This document shows, piece by piece, positions 8,677-17,468 of a stretch of DNA of 64,000 nucleotides; within the stretch, counting starts at the first letter, position 1, and every line of letters begins with the position of its first letter. The DNA is from Lachnospiraceae bacterium JLR.KK002. Lineage in GTDB: Bacteria > Bacillota > Clostridia > Lachnospirales > Lachnospiraceae. The translations under genes and the position numbers were made by a program. Under the pieces are notes generated by a model that ran no database searches, was not told where the DNA came from, and saw nothing but the letters and a program-made list of their open reading frames with translations. The stretch is taken from the NCBI GenBank assembly GCA_036941025.1, contig JAYMNP010000001.1, forward strand, positions 2,316,501 to 2,380,500, written 5' to 3'.

Positions 8677-9760
8677 TCCATTCCTGTTCTGCCAGTGCCA
8701 GCGTCATGCCATGTTCCGCAGTTTTTTTCCGGAGCAGGGCCGGCACATATTCTCTTCTGCTTCTTTCCATGGCGGCTTTTACCGCCGCCCGTTCGCATAT
8801 ATTGTCAATTCCCATGGTCTGTTCCACAAATTCCGAGGACGTGAAAGTTCCTGGCACCTGAGACAGCTCCTCCGCAGAAAAAGTATAAAAAGGAATCCGG
8901 TATTTTTCAGCAAATGCCAGAATTCCCTCTTCTTCTTTCTTCCGGTCTGCCGACGCCAGGCAGCAGACGCTCTCCGGAGCAATGTTCTCCTCTTTCAGCA
9001 CCCGTTTCACAAATCCTTCGATTTCTTCTGCTGCTTTTCCTTTTCTGCAGCCAATGCCCAGAACTACCGCCCTGGGAAACAGGCACAGGGTATGTTCCTG
9101 TTTCCTGAAATCATGAATCCCGGTGTAAATCCGGTATCCGCAGCTCTCCCGAATATCCCAGGACATCCACGTAAGTTCCTCCGGAAGATTTGCCGGAATC
9201 CCGGCAGAGGGCATTCCGGATGGTGCAATGCCATGGGGTTCACAATAATATCCAACTTTTTCTCCCCGCAGCACCGCACCGGAAATCTCCTTTGCCAGCC
9301 TGCGGTCAGCAAGTACAAGCCCCTGTCTGGCCGCAAATACATCCACAGCAAACTTTCCGTACAAATCCGTGGCGGTGGTAATCACCGGGACTGCCGGAAG
9401 TTCTTCTGCCAGAAAGGCGGCCCACTGGTTGCCGCCGCCCACATGGCCGGACAGAATGGGAATCACATAATTTCCCTGTTCATCCAGCACCAGTACCGCC
9501 GGGTCCGCAAATTTATCCCGGACAAAGGGCGCAATAGCCCGTACTGCAATGCCTGCAGCCCCCACAAACACCAGAAGCTGCGAATCCCCAAAAGCCACCC
9601 GGCACCACTCCTGCAGAGACTGTCCCGGCGTCCGGCCCATCCGAAGGGAGAGTCCCGGTCTGGCAGTCTGCAGCTTTTCCCCTATGTTTTCTGCAAGGGC
9701 TTTTCCGGTTTCTGTAAAATAAATCACAGAGGCCTGTCTCAAATCCATATACTGTTTCAT
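8660..9760 (-). CDS. cbiG: Cobalt-precorrin-5A hydrolase
   Basis: CbiG opens the delta-lactone of cobalt-precorrin-5A and releases acetaldehyde. The protein is 366 residues from the ATG at 9760, which has an AGGAAG site seven bases upstream and lies 4 bp after the cbiF stop; a longer frame would start inside cbiF. Family features are the SGHVGGGN motif in the central part and a C-terminal domain beginning near VLGIGCRKGK. It sits between cbiF and cbiH, the usual place in clostridial cbi operons. Confidence 0.92.
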   Translation of the reverse strand: MKQYMDLRQASVIYFTETGKALAENIGEKLQTARPGLSLRMGRTPGQSLQEWCRVAFGDSQLLVFVGAAGIAVRAIAPFVRDKFADPAVLVLDEQGNYVIPILSGHVGGGNQWAAFLAEELPAVPVITTATDLYGKFAVDVFAARQGLVLADRRLAKEISGAVLRGEKVGYYCEPHGIAPSGMPSAGIPANLPEELTWMSWDIRESCGYRIYTGIHDFRKQEHTLCLFPRAVVLGIGCRKGKAAEEIEGFVKRVLKEENIAPESVCCLASADRKKEEEGILAFAEKYRIPFYTFSAEELSQVPGTFTSSEFVEQTMGIDNICERAAVKAAMERSRREYVPALLRKKTAEHGMTLALAEQEWSVGFE

Positions 9761-9764
9761 GGAT

Positions 9765-10526
9765 TTACTTCCTGTCTGCCTTCCGGAATTCCGTCTCAAA
9801 CTCCGGGTGATACAGCCTGCTTCTCTGATAACTGCTGTGGGTTACCACATCTCCCACAATCACCAGGGCTGTTTTGGAAATCCCATGCTTCTTCCCGGTC
9901 TCCGCCAGAGTTCCCACAGTACAGACACGGGCTTCCTCCTCCGGCCAGGTAGCCTTGTATACAAGGGCTGCCGGGGTATCTTCCCGGTATCCTCCTTTTG
10001 TCAGACGTTCTGACAGTTCCTCCAGCATTCCGGCGCTCAGGAAAATAACCATAGTAGCCTGATGAGCTGCAAAACTTTCGATTTCTTCTTTTTCCGGTAC
10101 GGGAGTCCGTCCCGCCATTCTGGTAATAATCACGCTCTGGGACACATCCGGCAGGGTATATTCCAGATTCAGGGCAGCGGCCGCACCGCAGAAAGAACTT
10201 ACCCCCGGACAGCTCTCATAGGGAATTCCCTCCTGCTCCAGCAAATCCATCTGTTCCCGCACGGCCCCGTACACGCAGGGATCTCCCGTGTGAAGGCGCA
10301 CGGTCATTTTCCCGGCCTGCTCCGCCTCTTTCATCACCTTCATCACTTCTTCCAGTGTCATTTCCGCACTGTTAAAAACTTCACAGTCCGGCTTTTTTTC
10401 TTCCAGCAACGCCGGGTTTACCAGAGAACCCGCATAAATAATCACATCTGCCTGCTGCAGAAAACGCTGTCCCCGGACCGTAATCAAATCCGGCGCTCCG
10501 CTTCCGGCTCCTACAAAATAAATCAT
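9765..10526 (-). CDS. cbiF: Precorrin-4 C11-methyltransferase
   Basis: A 253-residue tetrapyrrole methylase. The N-terminus MIYFVGAGSGAPDLITVRG and the HTGDPCVYGA motif are characteristic of CbiF/CobM. It transfers a methyl group from S-adenosylmethionine to C11 of cobalt-precorrin-4. The start overlaps the end of cbiL by 4 bp, so the two are translationally coupled. Confidence 0.94.
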   Translation of the reverse strand: MIYFVGAGSGAPDLITVRGQRFLQQADVIIYAGSLVNPALLEEKKPDCEVFNSAEMTLEEVMKVMKEAEQAGKMTVRLHTGDPCVYGAVREQMDLLEQEGIPYESCPGVSSFCGAAAALNLEYTLPDVSQSVIITRMAGRTPVPEKEEIESFAAHQATMVIFLSAGMLEELSERLTKGGYREDTPAALVYKATWPEEEARVCTVGTLAETGKKHGISKTALVIVGDVVTHSSYQRSRLYHPEFETEFRKADRK

Positions 10527-11215
10527 ATGTCCTGCTCCTTTACAATCAAAAGAGAATAATACCCCGCCTGCTCCGGAATATCCTCTGCCTTCCGGTAAAT
10601 GTGTTCTTCCTCCATGCCGCAGTTCTCCACCATGGACACCTGACAGGAAGAAAGTCCGGAAAGTTCTTCCCGAATCTGTCCCAGCTTTCTGCCTGGTTTC
10701 ATCAGCACCTTCGTACCGGAAAGATGAATTCCTTCCTCAATTCCATAGGTGGAAGGGATGATGTGCAGCATCTGGGAATTTTCCACCAGCCCCTGATTCA
10801 GTTTTGCAGAAACTGCGCAGAAAGACGGAATCCCATTGATAATTTCCGTCTCATACCCCGCCGCTGCCGCCCGCTGGTGCATGTAAATGTAAGTAGAATA
10901 AATGCAGGGGTCTCCAAGGGTCAGAAAAGCAATATCTCTGCCCTCATCCAGCTCCTTTCGGATTTTTGCAAAAGCTGCCTCATGGCTCTGCTCCAGCTTC
11001 CCTTTGTCTTTTGTCATAGGCATTTCCAGTTCCAGACACATCTTCTCTGCAGCCTCCGGCACCGCCTGGCAGACAATTTTATAGGCCACTGTCTCCTCTT
11101 TCCTGAGTCCCGGTACCGCAAGGGCACCGCATGTCCGGATCATGCGGACTGCTTTCAGTGTCAGAAGCTCCGGATCCCCCGGACCCACGCCCACACCGTA
11201 TAATTTTCCTCTCAT
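10523..11215 (-). CDS. cbiL: Precorrin-2 C20-methyltransferase
   Basis: A 230-residue tetrapyrrole methylase with KLYGVGVGPGDPELLTLKA at the N-terminus and TLGDPCIYSTY in the middle, as in CbiL/CobI. It catalyses the first methylation after precorrin-2. The ATG at 11215 is chosen because GGAGG lies five bases upstream; the frame could begin four codons earlier, but that codon is part of the ribosome site. It follows cbiD by 15 bp. Confidence 0.94.
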   Translation of the reverse strand: MRGKLYGVGVGPGDPELLTLKAVRMIRTCGALAVPGLRKEETVAYKIVCQAVPEAAEKMCLELEMPMTKDKGKLEQSHEAAFAKIRKELDEGRDIAFLTLGDPCIYSTYIYMHQRAAAAGYETEIINGIPSFCAVSAKLNQGLVENSQMLHIIPSTYGIEEGIHLSGTKVLMKPGRKLGQIREELSGLSSCQVSMVENCGMEEEHIYRKAEDIPEQAGYYSLLIVKEQDI

Positions 11216-11230
11216 AAGTTCCTCCATATT

Positions 11231-12430
11231 TTATGTTCCGTATATTTTTTCCAGAATCAGCTCTGCATTCTCTGTGCGGCCCAGCTCTCCATGGGAATGA
11301 TTTCTCCTGCCATATTCGCTGGAAAAGACAATGGCCCCCACCATGGTTCTGCCCTGGCTCCTCCGGTTCAGATGGTACTGAATTCGCTCCATCACAGATT
11401 TCATAACAGCTTCCAGACAGTTTCCTTCTTCCAGAAGGCGCACCCCTTCTTCTGTGGTGACTGCCTGCATTACCTGCAACAGCAGAGGCCCCGGCACCCC
11501 GGCCAGCACCCCGTTGGCAGTCAGAATCTCCAGCCTGGCGTCCGCATTCCGGGAATGGGTCTGAAAGATTCCTCCGGCCACCTTGATGAATTTCCCGATA
11601 TGGGATACAAACAAAAGATGTTCCACTCCCAGTTCCGCCGCCATGTCGATGGTTTCTCCGATAAAATTGCTGCATTTTACCGCTTCTTCCAGAGACAGTA
11701 ATTCCGTCTGTTTTAAGAATTCCTGTCCGTAATTTCCCGGCGTTACCACCAGGCTCTTTCTCCCCAGCTCCACCTGCTGATTAATTTCCAGCCGGATACT
11801 GGAAATCAGCGCCGATTCGCTCATGGGCTCCACAATTCCCGTAGTGCCCAGAATAGAAATTCCTCCTTCAATGCCCAGTCTGGGATTAAAGGTATGCTCT
11901 GCCAGAGCCTGTCCTCCCGGCACGGAAAATTCCACCCTAAGGCCGCCTTCATACCCGCACTCCCGGCATAGCTGTTTCAGCGCCTGTTCTGTCATCTGTC
12001 TCGGCACAGAATTGATGGCATAAGAGCCCGGCGGCTGCTCAAGCCCCGGTTTTGTAACGATTCCAATGCCTTTCCCTCCGGTAATGACAATTTCCGACTC
12101 CCTGTTCCGGGAAACTCTGGCATACACACGCACCCTATGAGTCACGTCCGGGTCATCCCCCGCATCTTTTTCAATGGCGCAGGACACCGCTTCCGTTCCC
12201 TGCCGGATATCCAGTACTTCCAGGTGCAGGCGGATGCCTTTGGGCGTCAGCAAATCCACATAATCCGCCCGCTCTCCCGTAAGCAGCATAAAAGCTGCAG
12301 CTCTGGCCGCTCCGGCGGCACAGCTTCCGGTGGTATATCCAAACTGCAGCCTTTTTCCTTCTGAAATTTTGCAGTAATTCTCCAGTCCGGTTTCCTGCAC
12401 ATGGCCGGACTGCCTTGCATTCTGTTCCAT
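11231..12430 (-). CDS. cbiD: Cobalt-precorrin-5B C1-methyltransferase
   Basis: A 399-residue protein with the CbiD signature GYTTGSCAAGAARAA near residue 33 and conserved GGKGIGIVTKPGL and GTTGIVEPMSE motifs. It adds the C1 methyl group in the anaerobic route. It is the first gene of the cbi operon. The leader between the promoter at 12518-12546 and the start is only ~80 bases, too short for a cobalamin riboswitch. Confidence 0.95.
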   Translation of the reverse strand: MEQNARQSGHVQETGLENYCKISEGKRLQFGYTTGSCAAGAARAAAFMLLTGERADYVDLLTPKGIRLHLEVLDIRQGTEAVSCAIEKDAGDDPDVTHRVRVYARVSRNRESEIVITGGKGIGIVTKPGLEQPPGSYAINSVPRQMTEQALKQLCRECGYEGGLRVEFSVPGGQALAEHTFNPRLGIEGGISILGTTGIVEPMSESALISSIRLEINQQVELGRKSLVVTPGNYGQEFLKQTELLSLEEAVKCSNFIGETIDMAAELGVEHLLFVSHIGKFIKVAGGIFQTHSRNADARLEILTANGVLAGVPGPLLLQVMQAVTTEEGVRLLEEGNCLEAVMKSVMERIQYHLNRRSQGRTMVGAIVFSSEYGRRNHSHGELGRTENAELILEKIYGT

Positions 12431-12517
12431 AAATCTCCTGACAATGATACTGGCGTCTCTTCTGTTTCGGTTATTTACTGCTTATGAACGGTAAGCAGTC
12501 TCCGCAAATATATCCTA

Positions 12518-12546
12518 ATTATAATTTTCTTTTCCCAAAAATGCAA
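12518..12546 (-). promoter_or_regulatory. Promoter of the cbi operon
   Basis: TTGCAT (-35, at 12541-12546) and TATAAT (-10, at 12518-12523) are separated by 17 bp on the minus strand. The inferred transcript starts near 12511, about 80 bases before cbiD. The leader contains one small hairpin, CTGCTTA/TAAGCAG. Confidence 0.65.
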
Positions 12547-12566
12547 CTGTCCCCTGAAAATTTCTC

Positions 12567-12595
12567 TTGCAAATCCAAAAACAGTGTGCTAGAAT
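12567..12595 (+). promoter_or_regulatory. Promoter of the queuosine salvage operon
   Basis: TTGCAA (12567-12572) and TAGAAT (12590-12595) with a 17-bp spacer. The predicted start is near 12602, directly upstream of the riboswitch-like element. It is divergent from the cbi promoter. Confidence 0.6.
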
Positions 12596-12609
12596 AACTC
12601 CGCAAACAA

Positions 12610-12660
12610 CTGCATAAGACAGTTTGAAGCCATCCTGTCTCTAAACAAAACCAGGGATTT
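12610..12660 (+). ncRNA. Probable preQ1-I riboswitch
   Basis: A short hairpin GACAG/CTGTC (12618-12639) with a 12-nt loop is followed by the A-rich tail CTAAACAAAACCAGGGAT. The tail resembles the 3' strand of class I preQ1 aptamers, and its GGAT can pair with ATCC near the end of the loop to form the H-type pseudoknot. It is placed correctly: just after the promoter and upstream of a terminator and two queuosine salvage genes. The assignment is by eye. Confidence 0.6.
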
Positions 12661-12712
12661 GAAAACGAAAGGATTCTGCACAGGCGCCTGTGTGGAAAAG
12701 AGTCGTTTTTGC

Positions 12713-12735
12713 GGCACGCCTGGCGTGCCTTTTTT
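12713..12735 (+). terminator. Intrinsic terminator in the riboswitch leader
   Basis: GGCACGC/GCGTGCC with a 3-nt loop followed by six T residues. It lies between the aptamer and the first gene, so it probably serves as the expression platform. A 14-bp palindrome at 12679-12692 in the same leader could form an alternative structure. Confidence 0.8.
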
Positions 12736-12812
12736 ATTCTGCTGGAAAACACTTTCACGCGTCAGCGTGACGTCCAGGTCCGCTTTGTTCTTCTTAAAGA
12801 AAGGAACGATTT

Positions 12813-13547
12813 ATGAATGATTTTAATCCCAACCGCTATGCGGTAATCAACGAAAAAAATCCCCGCGAAATTGTCATGCTGCGGGGCCAGGGCTGTTCCT
12901 GGAGAAAATGCCGCTTCTGCGACTATCATCTGGATTTCTCCCCGGATTCCGGCGCAAATTTTGCCCTGAACCGGGAACAGCTGGAGAAGGTAACGGGAAT
13001 CCACGGAAAGCTGGAAGTCATCAATTCCGGCAGTTTCGTGGATTTGGATGAAGACACCGTTGCCCTGATTGAAACCGTCTGCCGGCGCTGTAATATCCGG
13101 CAGGTACATTTTGAATGCCACTGGAGGCACCGGGAAGCCATCGCCCCTTTCCGCCGGCGTTTTGGAGCATCAGGCGTGGAGCTGAAAATAAAAACCGGCG
13201 TGGAAACCTTCGACTCCCTGTTCCGGGAAAGCTATCTGGCAAAGGGCATTGACGCGTCCTCTCCGGAAGAAATTGCAACATACTTTGACGAAGTCTGCCT
13301 TCTGCAGGGCATTCCGGGCCAGACTGCGGAAAGCATGGATGGGGATATTCAGACAGGACTTACCTGTTTTGAACGGGTATGCGTCAATATCATGCAGGAA
13401 AACAAAAAGCCCGTGAAGCCGGATCCTCGTGTAATTGAAACTTTCACCAGAGAGATTTATCCGAAATATAAGGGCAATGACCGGGTAGATATTTTGATGG
13501 AAAATACTGCTTTCGGCGTAGGAGGTGTGGTAGAACATGCAGAATGA
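12813..13547 (+). CDS. Radical SAM protein, probable queuine lyase (QueL-like)
   Basis: A 244-residue protein with the cysteine cluster CSWRKCRFC (Cys28, Cys33, Cys36, spacing CX4CX2C), a radical SAM-type iron-sulfur site with a wider first gap than the usual CX3CX2C. The start has an AAAGGA site. The gene overlaps a queuosine-precursor transporter gene by 11 bp and sits behind a preQ1-type riboswitch. In Clostridioides difficile a radical SAM enzyme (QueL) releases queuine from queuosine products and is encoded with such a transporter, so this role is inferred. The radical SAM call is firm; the QueL name rests mainly on context. Confidence 0.7.
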   Translation: MNDFNPNRYAVINEKNPREIVMLRGQGCSWRKCRFCDYHLDFSPDSGANFALNREQLEKVTGIHGKLEVINSGSFVDLDEDTVALIETVCRRCNIRQVHFECHWRHREAIAPFRRRFGASGVELKIKTGVETFDSLFRESYLAKGIDASSPEEIATYFDEVCLLQGIPGQTAESMDGDIQTGLTCFERVCVNIMQENKKPVKPDPRVIETFTREIYPKYKGNDRVDILMENTAFGVGGVVEHAE

Positions 13548-14238
13548 AATTCTTTTACTGGTATCCCTGATTCTGACTTTTTCCGCGGTGCTGATTCTGT
13601 TTCGGCTGTTTCAGGAACAGGGACTGTATCTGTGGACAGTAATTGCCACCATCGCCGCAAACGTGGAGGTGCTGATTGTGGTAAATGCTTTCGGCATGGA
13701 AATGACGCTGGGCAACATCCTGTTTGCCTCCACTTTTCTGGTAACGGATATTTTAAGCGAGCTTTACAGCAAAAAATCTGCACAGCAGGCTGTTTACCTG
13801 GGCATTGCCACCTCGGTTATCTTTATTTTAATCAGCCAGTCCTGGATGCTGTATGTGCCCAATGAAAATGATTTCGCCTCTCCGGCCATCCGCACTGTTT
13901 TTTCCAACACGCCGAGGCTGATGATTGTGGGTATTGTGGTGTATGTTATTGTCCAGCTTTTCGACGTGTGGGCTTACCATAAATGGTGGGCCTATACCAA
14001 ACAGAAATTCGGCGACTCCAGGAAATTCCTGTGGCTTAGAAACAACGGTTCCACCATGGTATCCCAGCTTCTGAATACCCTGTTATTTACCTGGGGAGCA
14101 TTTCTCGGAACCCATAACACCGCCACTCTGATTTCCATTGCCATGTCCAGCTATATTATCTTCCTGGTGACAAGTATTGCAGATACCCCCTTTGTGTATC
14201 TGGCCAGGTATTTACACCGGAAAAAAGAAAGCGTGTAG
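13537..14238 (+). CDS. yhhQ: Queuosine precursor transporter (YhhQ/VUT family)
   Basis: A 233-residue integral membrane protein with about six hydrophobic helices. Family motifs include FGMEMTLGNILFASTFL, ILSELYSKKSAQQAVYLG and the C-terminal IADTPFVYLARY. YhhQ proteins import 7-deazaguanine precursors or queuine. It is co-transcribed with the radical SAM gene before it (11-bp overlap), giving a two-gene salvage operon. Confidence 0.9.
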   Translation: MQNEILLLVSLILTFSAVLILFRLFQEQGLYLWTVIATIAANVEVLIVVNAFGMEMTLGNILFASTFLVTDILSELYSKKSAQQAVYLGIATSVIFILISQSWMLYVPNENDFASPAIRTVFSNTPRLMIVGIVVYVIVQLFDVWAYHKWWAYTKQKFGDSRKFLWLRNNGSTMVSQLLNTLLFTWGAFLGTHNTATLISIAMSSYIIFLVTSIADTPFVYLARYLHRKKESV

Positions 14239-14242
14239 ATAT

Positions 14243-14414
14243 TCCTGTCAGATAAGATAAAAAGAATGCGCAGGCGCATTCTCCGCGCGCGAGCGGATTG
14301 CCTGGCAATAACTTCATCTCCGCGAGCTGCGCATCCCGCCCGGAGGGCTTTATCTTATAGGAAATCCATATTCTTTAACACTTCACAGCAACATAGTATT
14401 TCCTGTAAGATAAA
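14243..14414. repeat. Structured intergenic repeat with three ATTTCCTGTAAGATAAA-like boxes
   Basis: The 200-bp gap holds the box TTCCTGTCAGATAAGATAAA near 14246, an inverted copy TTTATCTTATAGGAAAT near 14350, and a third direct copy near 14399. A perfect hairpin GAATGCGC/GCGCATTC lies between the first two, followed by GC-rich sequence. No coding frame is convincing. It may be a small intergenic repeat family, or the decayed terminator region of the queuosine operon. Confidence 0.45.
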
Positions 14415-14467
14415 AACCGGGAGATGAAACACCTGCTCCTGCATTCAGTGTGTTTCATCTCCCGGTT
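14415..14467. terminator. Bidirectional terminator
   Basis: An 18-bp stem (AACCGGGAGATGAAACAC and its complement) with a 17-nt loop, flanked by T-rich tracts on both strands. It overlaps the last codons and stop of the tetR gene and would also stop read-through from the plus-strand queuosine operon. Confidence 0.8.
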
Positions 14468-15122
14468 CCTGTTTCTTTTTATCATAAATAGCTGCTAATT
14501 CCAGCAGCCTGTCCAGAAGTTCATCATCCACAACATCCAGGCCGAAGCCTTCCATCATCTGCCGGAATATCATGAACCTGCGATAAGATTCATCCGGCGT
14601 TTTGTCAAATATCATGGGATTCATCCAGACATTTGCCACAAGGATAATCAGTTCCGCCAGTTCTTCGGGATAATCGGTCCGTATGGAGCCGTCTTCCATT
14701 CCCTGCCGGATAATGGGCTGAATATAGTGTGGCGCCACCTCATTTACCGTATCTTCCAGAAGGCTGAGCAGTAATTTCGGATTGTTGCGGAAATTCGGAG
14801 CCACCGTAAAGATTTCATCCTGTACCGGCCGGCAGATGGACGCTCTGAAAATAGTTTTCATCTTTTCCCTGCCGTTCAGGTCAGAACGATCCCTGATTTC
14901 TGCCAGAAGACGATTGGACTCTGACGTCATCCTTTCTATCACTGCAATCAGAATATCTTCTTTTGATTTAAAATGATGATAAATGGCGCCTTTGCTGAGT
15001 CCTCCCAGATGATCTATAATATCCTGCACAGAAGTATATTCATAACCTTTTTCCATAAACAGCCTGGTGGACACGTCCAGAATAAGCTGTACGGTTTCTT
15101 CCGGATTCTTATTTCGAGCCAT
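14445..15122 (-). CDS. TetR family transcriptional regulator
   Basis: A 225-residue regulator. The N-terminal DNA-binding domain has the TetR pattern YTSVQDIIDHLGGLSKGAIY followed by HHFKSKEDIL (residues ~25-60); the rest is an all-helical ligand and dimer domain. The start at 15122 is chosen because GGGAG lies eight bases upstream; the frame continues 12 codons further. It follows nadA on the same strand but with a 74-bp gap. The ligand and target are unknown. Confidence 0.85.
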   Translation of the reverse strand: MARNKNPEETVQLILDVSTRLFMEKGYEYTSVQDIIDHLGGLSKGAIYHHFKSKEDILIAVIERMTSESNRLLAEIRDRSDLNGREKMKTIFRASICRPVQDEIFTVAPNFRNNPKLLLSLLEDTVNEVAPHYIQPIIRQGMEDGSIRTDYPEELAELIILVANVWMNPMIFDKTPDESYRRFMIFRQMMEGFGLDVVDDELLDRLLELAAIYDKKKQEPGDETH

Positions 15123-15196
15123 CTCCTGTTCTCCCTCTTTCCAAACAGCCCCAGACATGTTTCCTCTGGCATAACAACGGTATCCGTACCAGAGCC

Positions 15197-16096
15197 CTAC
15201 CCCAGTTCCAGCATACGCTCCAGAGGCTTTTTGGCACGCAGCCGCAGATCTTCATCCATTTCCACCACATTTGTCATCTGCTCCAGCGCTTCCGCCACAT
15301 TCTCCAGCGTAACCCGCTTCATATCCGAACATTTTTTCTGTCCTGCGTCGAAGAAAAGTTTTTTGGGCTTTTTCAGCTGCAGCTCATAGAGAACGCCCAT
15401 TTCCGTACATACAATAAATTCTTTCGCTTTACTCTCTGTCACATGCTTGATAATACCTGAGGTACTGCCCACGTAATCTGCCATGGCAATCACATCCATG
15501 GTACATTCCGGATGTACCAGAATCTCCGCTTTGGGATGGATATCCTTCACAATCTGCACATTTTTGGCCAGAATGCTGGTATGTACATGACAGTATCCGT
15601 CGTTGAAAATAAAATGTTTCTCCGGTACCTGGGAAGCCACATAACGTCCCAGATTCTCATCCGGAATAAAATAAATATGCTGATTCGGCAGCGCCTTCAC
15701 AATCTTCACCGCATTGGAGGAGGTAACGCATACATCGGAATACGTCTTCAGTTCTGCGGTAGAATTGATGTAGCAGACTACTGCCAGATCTTCATACTGT
15801 TTCCGGGCCTCATTGATTTTCTCAATATCTGCCATATGGGCCATGGGACAGTCCGCTCCCATATCCGGCATAATGACAGTCTTTTCCGGATTGAGAATTT
15901 TCGCACTTTCTCCCATAAAAGATACTCCGCAGAATAAAATAGTCTCTGCCTTTACCATTGTGGCAATTTTACTGAGGTAAAAAGAATCTCCCACATAGTC
16001 AGCAATTGCCTGCACTTCATCGTCCACATAATAATGGGCAAGAATCACAGCATTCCGCTCTTTTTTCAATTGGTTGATTTTGTCTGTAACTGACAT
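15197..16096 (-). CDS. nadA: Quinolinate synthase
   Basis: A 299-residue [4Fe-4S] enzyme that condenses iminoaspartate with dihydroxyacetone phosphate to quinolinate in NAD synthesis. Motifs seen are AHYYVDDEVQ near the start, FCGVSFMGESAK, HPECTMDV, and a C-terminal QKKCSDM; three of these carry the expected cluster cysteines. The ATG at 16096 has GGGAG five bases upstream. nadB and nadC are not next to it, so the gene is either separated from its usual operon or used with partners elsewhere. Confidence 0.93.
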   Translation of the reverse strand: MSVTDKINQLKKERNAVILAHYYVDDEVQAIADYVGDSFYLSKIATMVKAETILFCGVSFMGESAKILNPEKTVIMPDMGADCPMAHMADIEKINEARKQYEDLAVVCYINSTAELKTYSDVCVTSSNAVKIVKALPNQHIYFIPDENLGRYVASQVPEKHFIFNDGYCHVHTSILAKNVQIVKDIHPKAEILVHPECTMDVIAMADYVGSTSGIIKHVTESKAKEFIVCTEMGVLYELQLKKPKKLFFDAGQKKCSDMKRVTLENVAEALEQMTNVVEMDEDLRLRAKKPLERMLELG

Positions 16097-16167
16097 ATCT
16101 TCTCCCGCTTTCCTTTCCAAACTAACATTCCACCATGTTTTTCCTTTCTGCTTACTATCTCATAATA

Positions 16168-17313
16168 TTACTTTTCTGTCAAGAGATGAAATCGCGCACA
16201 GAACTGTTCTTTTAAGGAGCATTTCAGATTTATTCCCAGTTTTTTCATGGTCTGCTCCAGCGCTTCCATGGTTTCCTCCATGTCTGCAAAGGCTGCGTTG
16301 GTTCCCATATGTCCGATTCGGATGACCTGCCCGGCCAGACTGTCAAAAGAGCCGGCCAGCATAATGTTGTGCTCCTCACGCATGGTTGTGAGAATCTCCT
16401 GGGCTGTGGTTCCTTCCGGCACATCAAATACCGTCACCGTATTGGAAAATCCCTGTTTCAGATGAAGCTGCAGTCCCGCCTCCGTAAGAGCCTGCCTGCA
16501 GGCCGTTCCGATTGCGGCATGGCGGGCCAGCATATCACTGTCCTGTTCAATATTGTCAACAGCCGCCCGCAGGCCGTAGATATCGCTGATGGGCATGGTA
16601 TATGGAAACCATTTTTTCTCATAATAGCCTTCGAACACTTTCAGGCTGGCATAAAAGGATGCAATGGGGGTTTTTCGCTCTGCCATGGCTTTTTTGGCTT
16701 CCGGACTTACGGTCACAAAAGTCAGTCCGGGAGGCGCGGAAACTGCTTTCTGAGAACCGCCGCAGAGAATGTCAGCCTGTGCTTCTGTCACATCCACCCG
16801 TTCCCCGAACATGGCCGACACCGAATCCACCACTGTCAGAATCCCGTATTTTTTCAGCAGGGGACAGAGCGCATGAATGTCGTTCAGCATACCGCTGGGC
16901 GTATCGCAGTGTACCAGTGTGGCGTACTTGTAATCATGGTTTTTCTCCAGAAACTTTTTCAGAGCTTCCGGGTCTATGGGCATTGTATCATCCACCGTAT
17001 AAAGCTCTGGCCGGCCTCCGTATATGGATACAAAATCTGCAAATCCTTTTCCGTAAATTCCATTATCCAGCACCAGAACCCTGTCTCCCGGCTCTGTCAG
17101 GGAGGCGCAGGCGGCTTCCAGTCCCAGAATTCCTTCCCCGTCCAGAATCAGCGTTTCATGTTCCGTATGAAGCAGGCGGCTGATTTTTTCGCAGGTTTCT
17201 CTGTAAAATTCCACAAAAGTTTCATCCAAATCCGGGTTGGTGCACTCCCTGGCTCTGGCCAGACGGATGTTTTCTTTCACCTGGGTAGGCCCCGGCGTCA
17301 TAATCTTGTACAT
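16168..17313 (-). CDS. Class V aminotransferase (alanine-glyoxylate/serine-pyruvate type)
   Basis: A 381-residue PLP-dependent enzyme. The N-terminus MYKIMTPGPTQV is typical of the family; the PLP lysine is in GGSQKAVSAPPGL near residue 190. It probably uses an amino acid and glyoxylate or pyruvate; PucG-type or 2-aminoethylphosphonate-type substrates cannot be excluded. No catalytic residue appears lost. It stands alone between rubredoxin and nadA. Confidence 0.85.
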   Translation of the reverse strand: MYKIMTPGPTQVKENIRLARARECTNPDLDETFVEFYRETCEKISRLLHTEHETLILDGEGILGLEAACASLTEPGDRVLVLDNGIYGKGFADFVSIYGGRPELYTVDDTMPIDPEALKKFLEKNHDYKYATLVHCDTPSGMLNDIHALCPLLKKYGILTVVDSVSAMFGERVDVTEAQADILCGGSQKAVSAPPGLTFVTVSPEAKKAMAERKTPIASFYASLKVFEGYYEKKWFPYTMPISDIYGLRAAVDNIEQDSDMLARHAAIGTACRQALTEAGLQLHLKQGFSNTVTVFDVPEGTTAQEILTTMREEHNIMLAGSFDSLAGQVIRIGHMGTNAAFADMEETMEALEQTMKKLGINLKCSLKEQFCARFHLLTEK

Positions 17314-17437
17314 AATATTTCCTTCTTTCTGTCCGCAATGCAGGCTTTTGATTTTTCATCCGTATAATACGCCTTATGACGTCGATTTTATAGAGCCAGT
17401 TTCTTTCTTTTTTCTAATGCCAGAACCGGAATCAGGT

Positions 17438-17468
17438 GAAAAAAAGAACATAGCCAGGCACGGCTATG
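17438..17468 (-). terminator. Terminator after the rubredoxin gene
   Basis: CATAGCC/GGCTATG with a 6-nt loop followed on the minus strand by TTCTTTTTTT. It overlaps the rubredoxin stop codon. Confidence 0.8.

Noticed and set aside
12431..12517. Cobalamin riboswitch upstream of cbiD
   Set aside because: The leader from the likely promoter to cbiD is only about 80 bases and shows one small hairpin; a cobalamin aptamer needs far more, and no B12-box-like sequence is seen.
12519..12758. Open frame of 79 codons on the minus strand
   Set aside because: It covers the divergent promoters, the riboswitch-like element and a terminator, and lacks a ribosome site.
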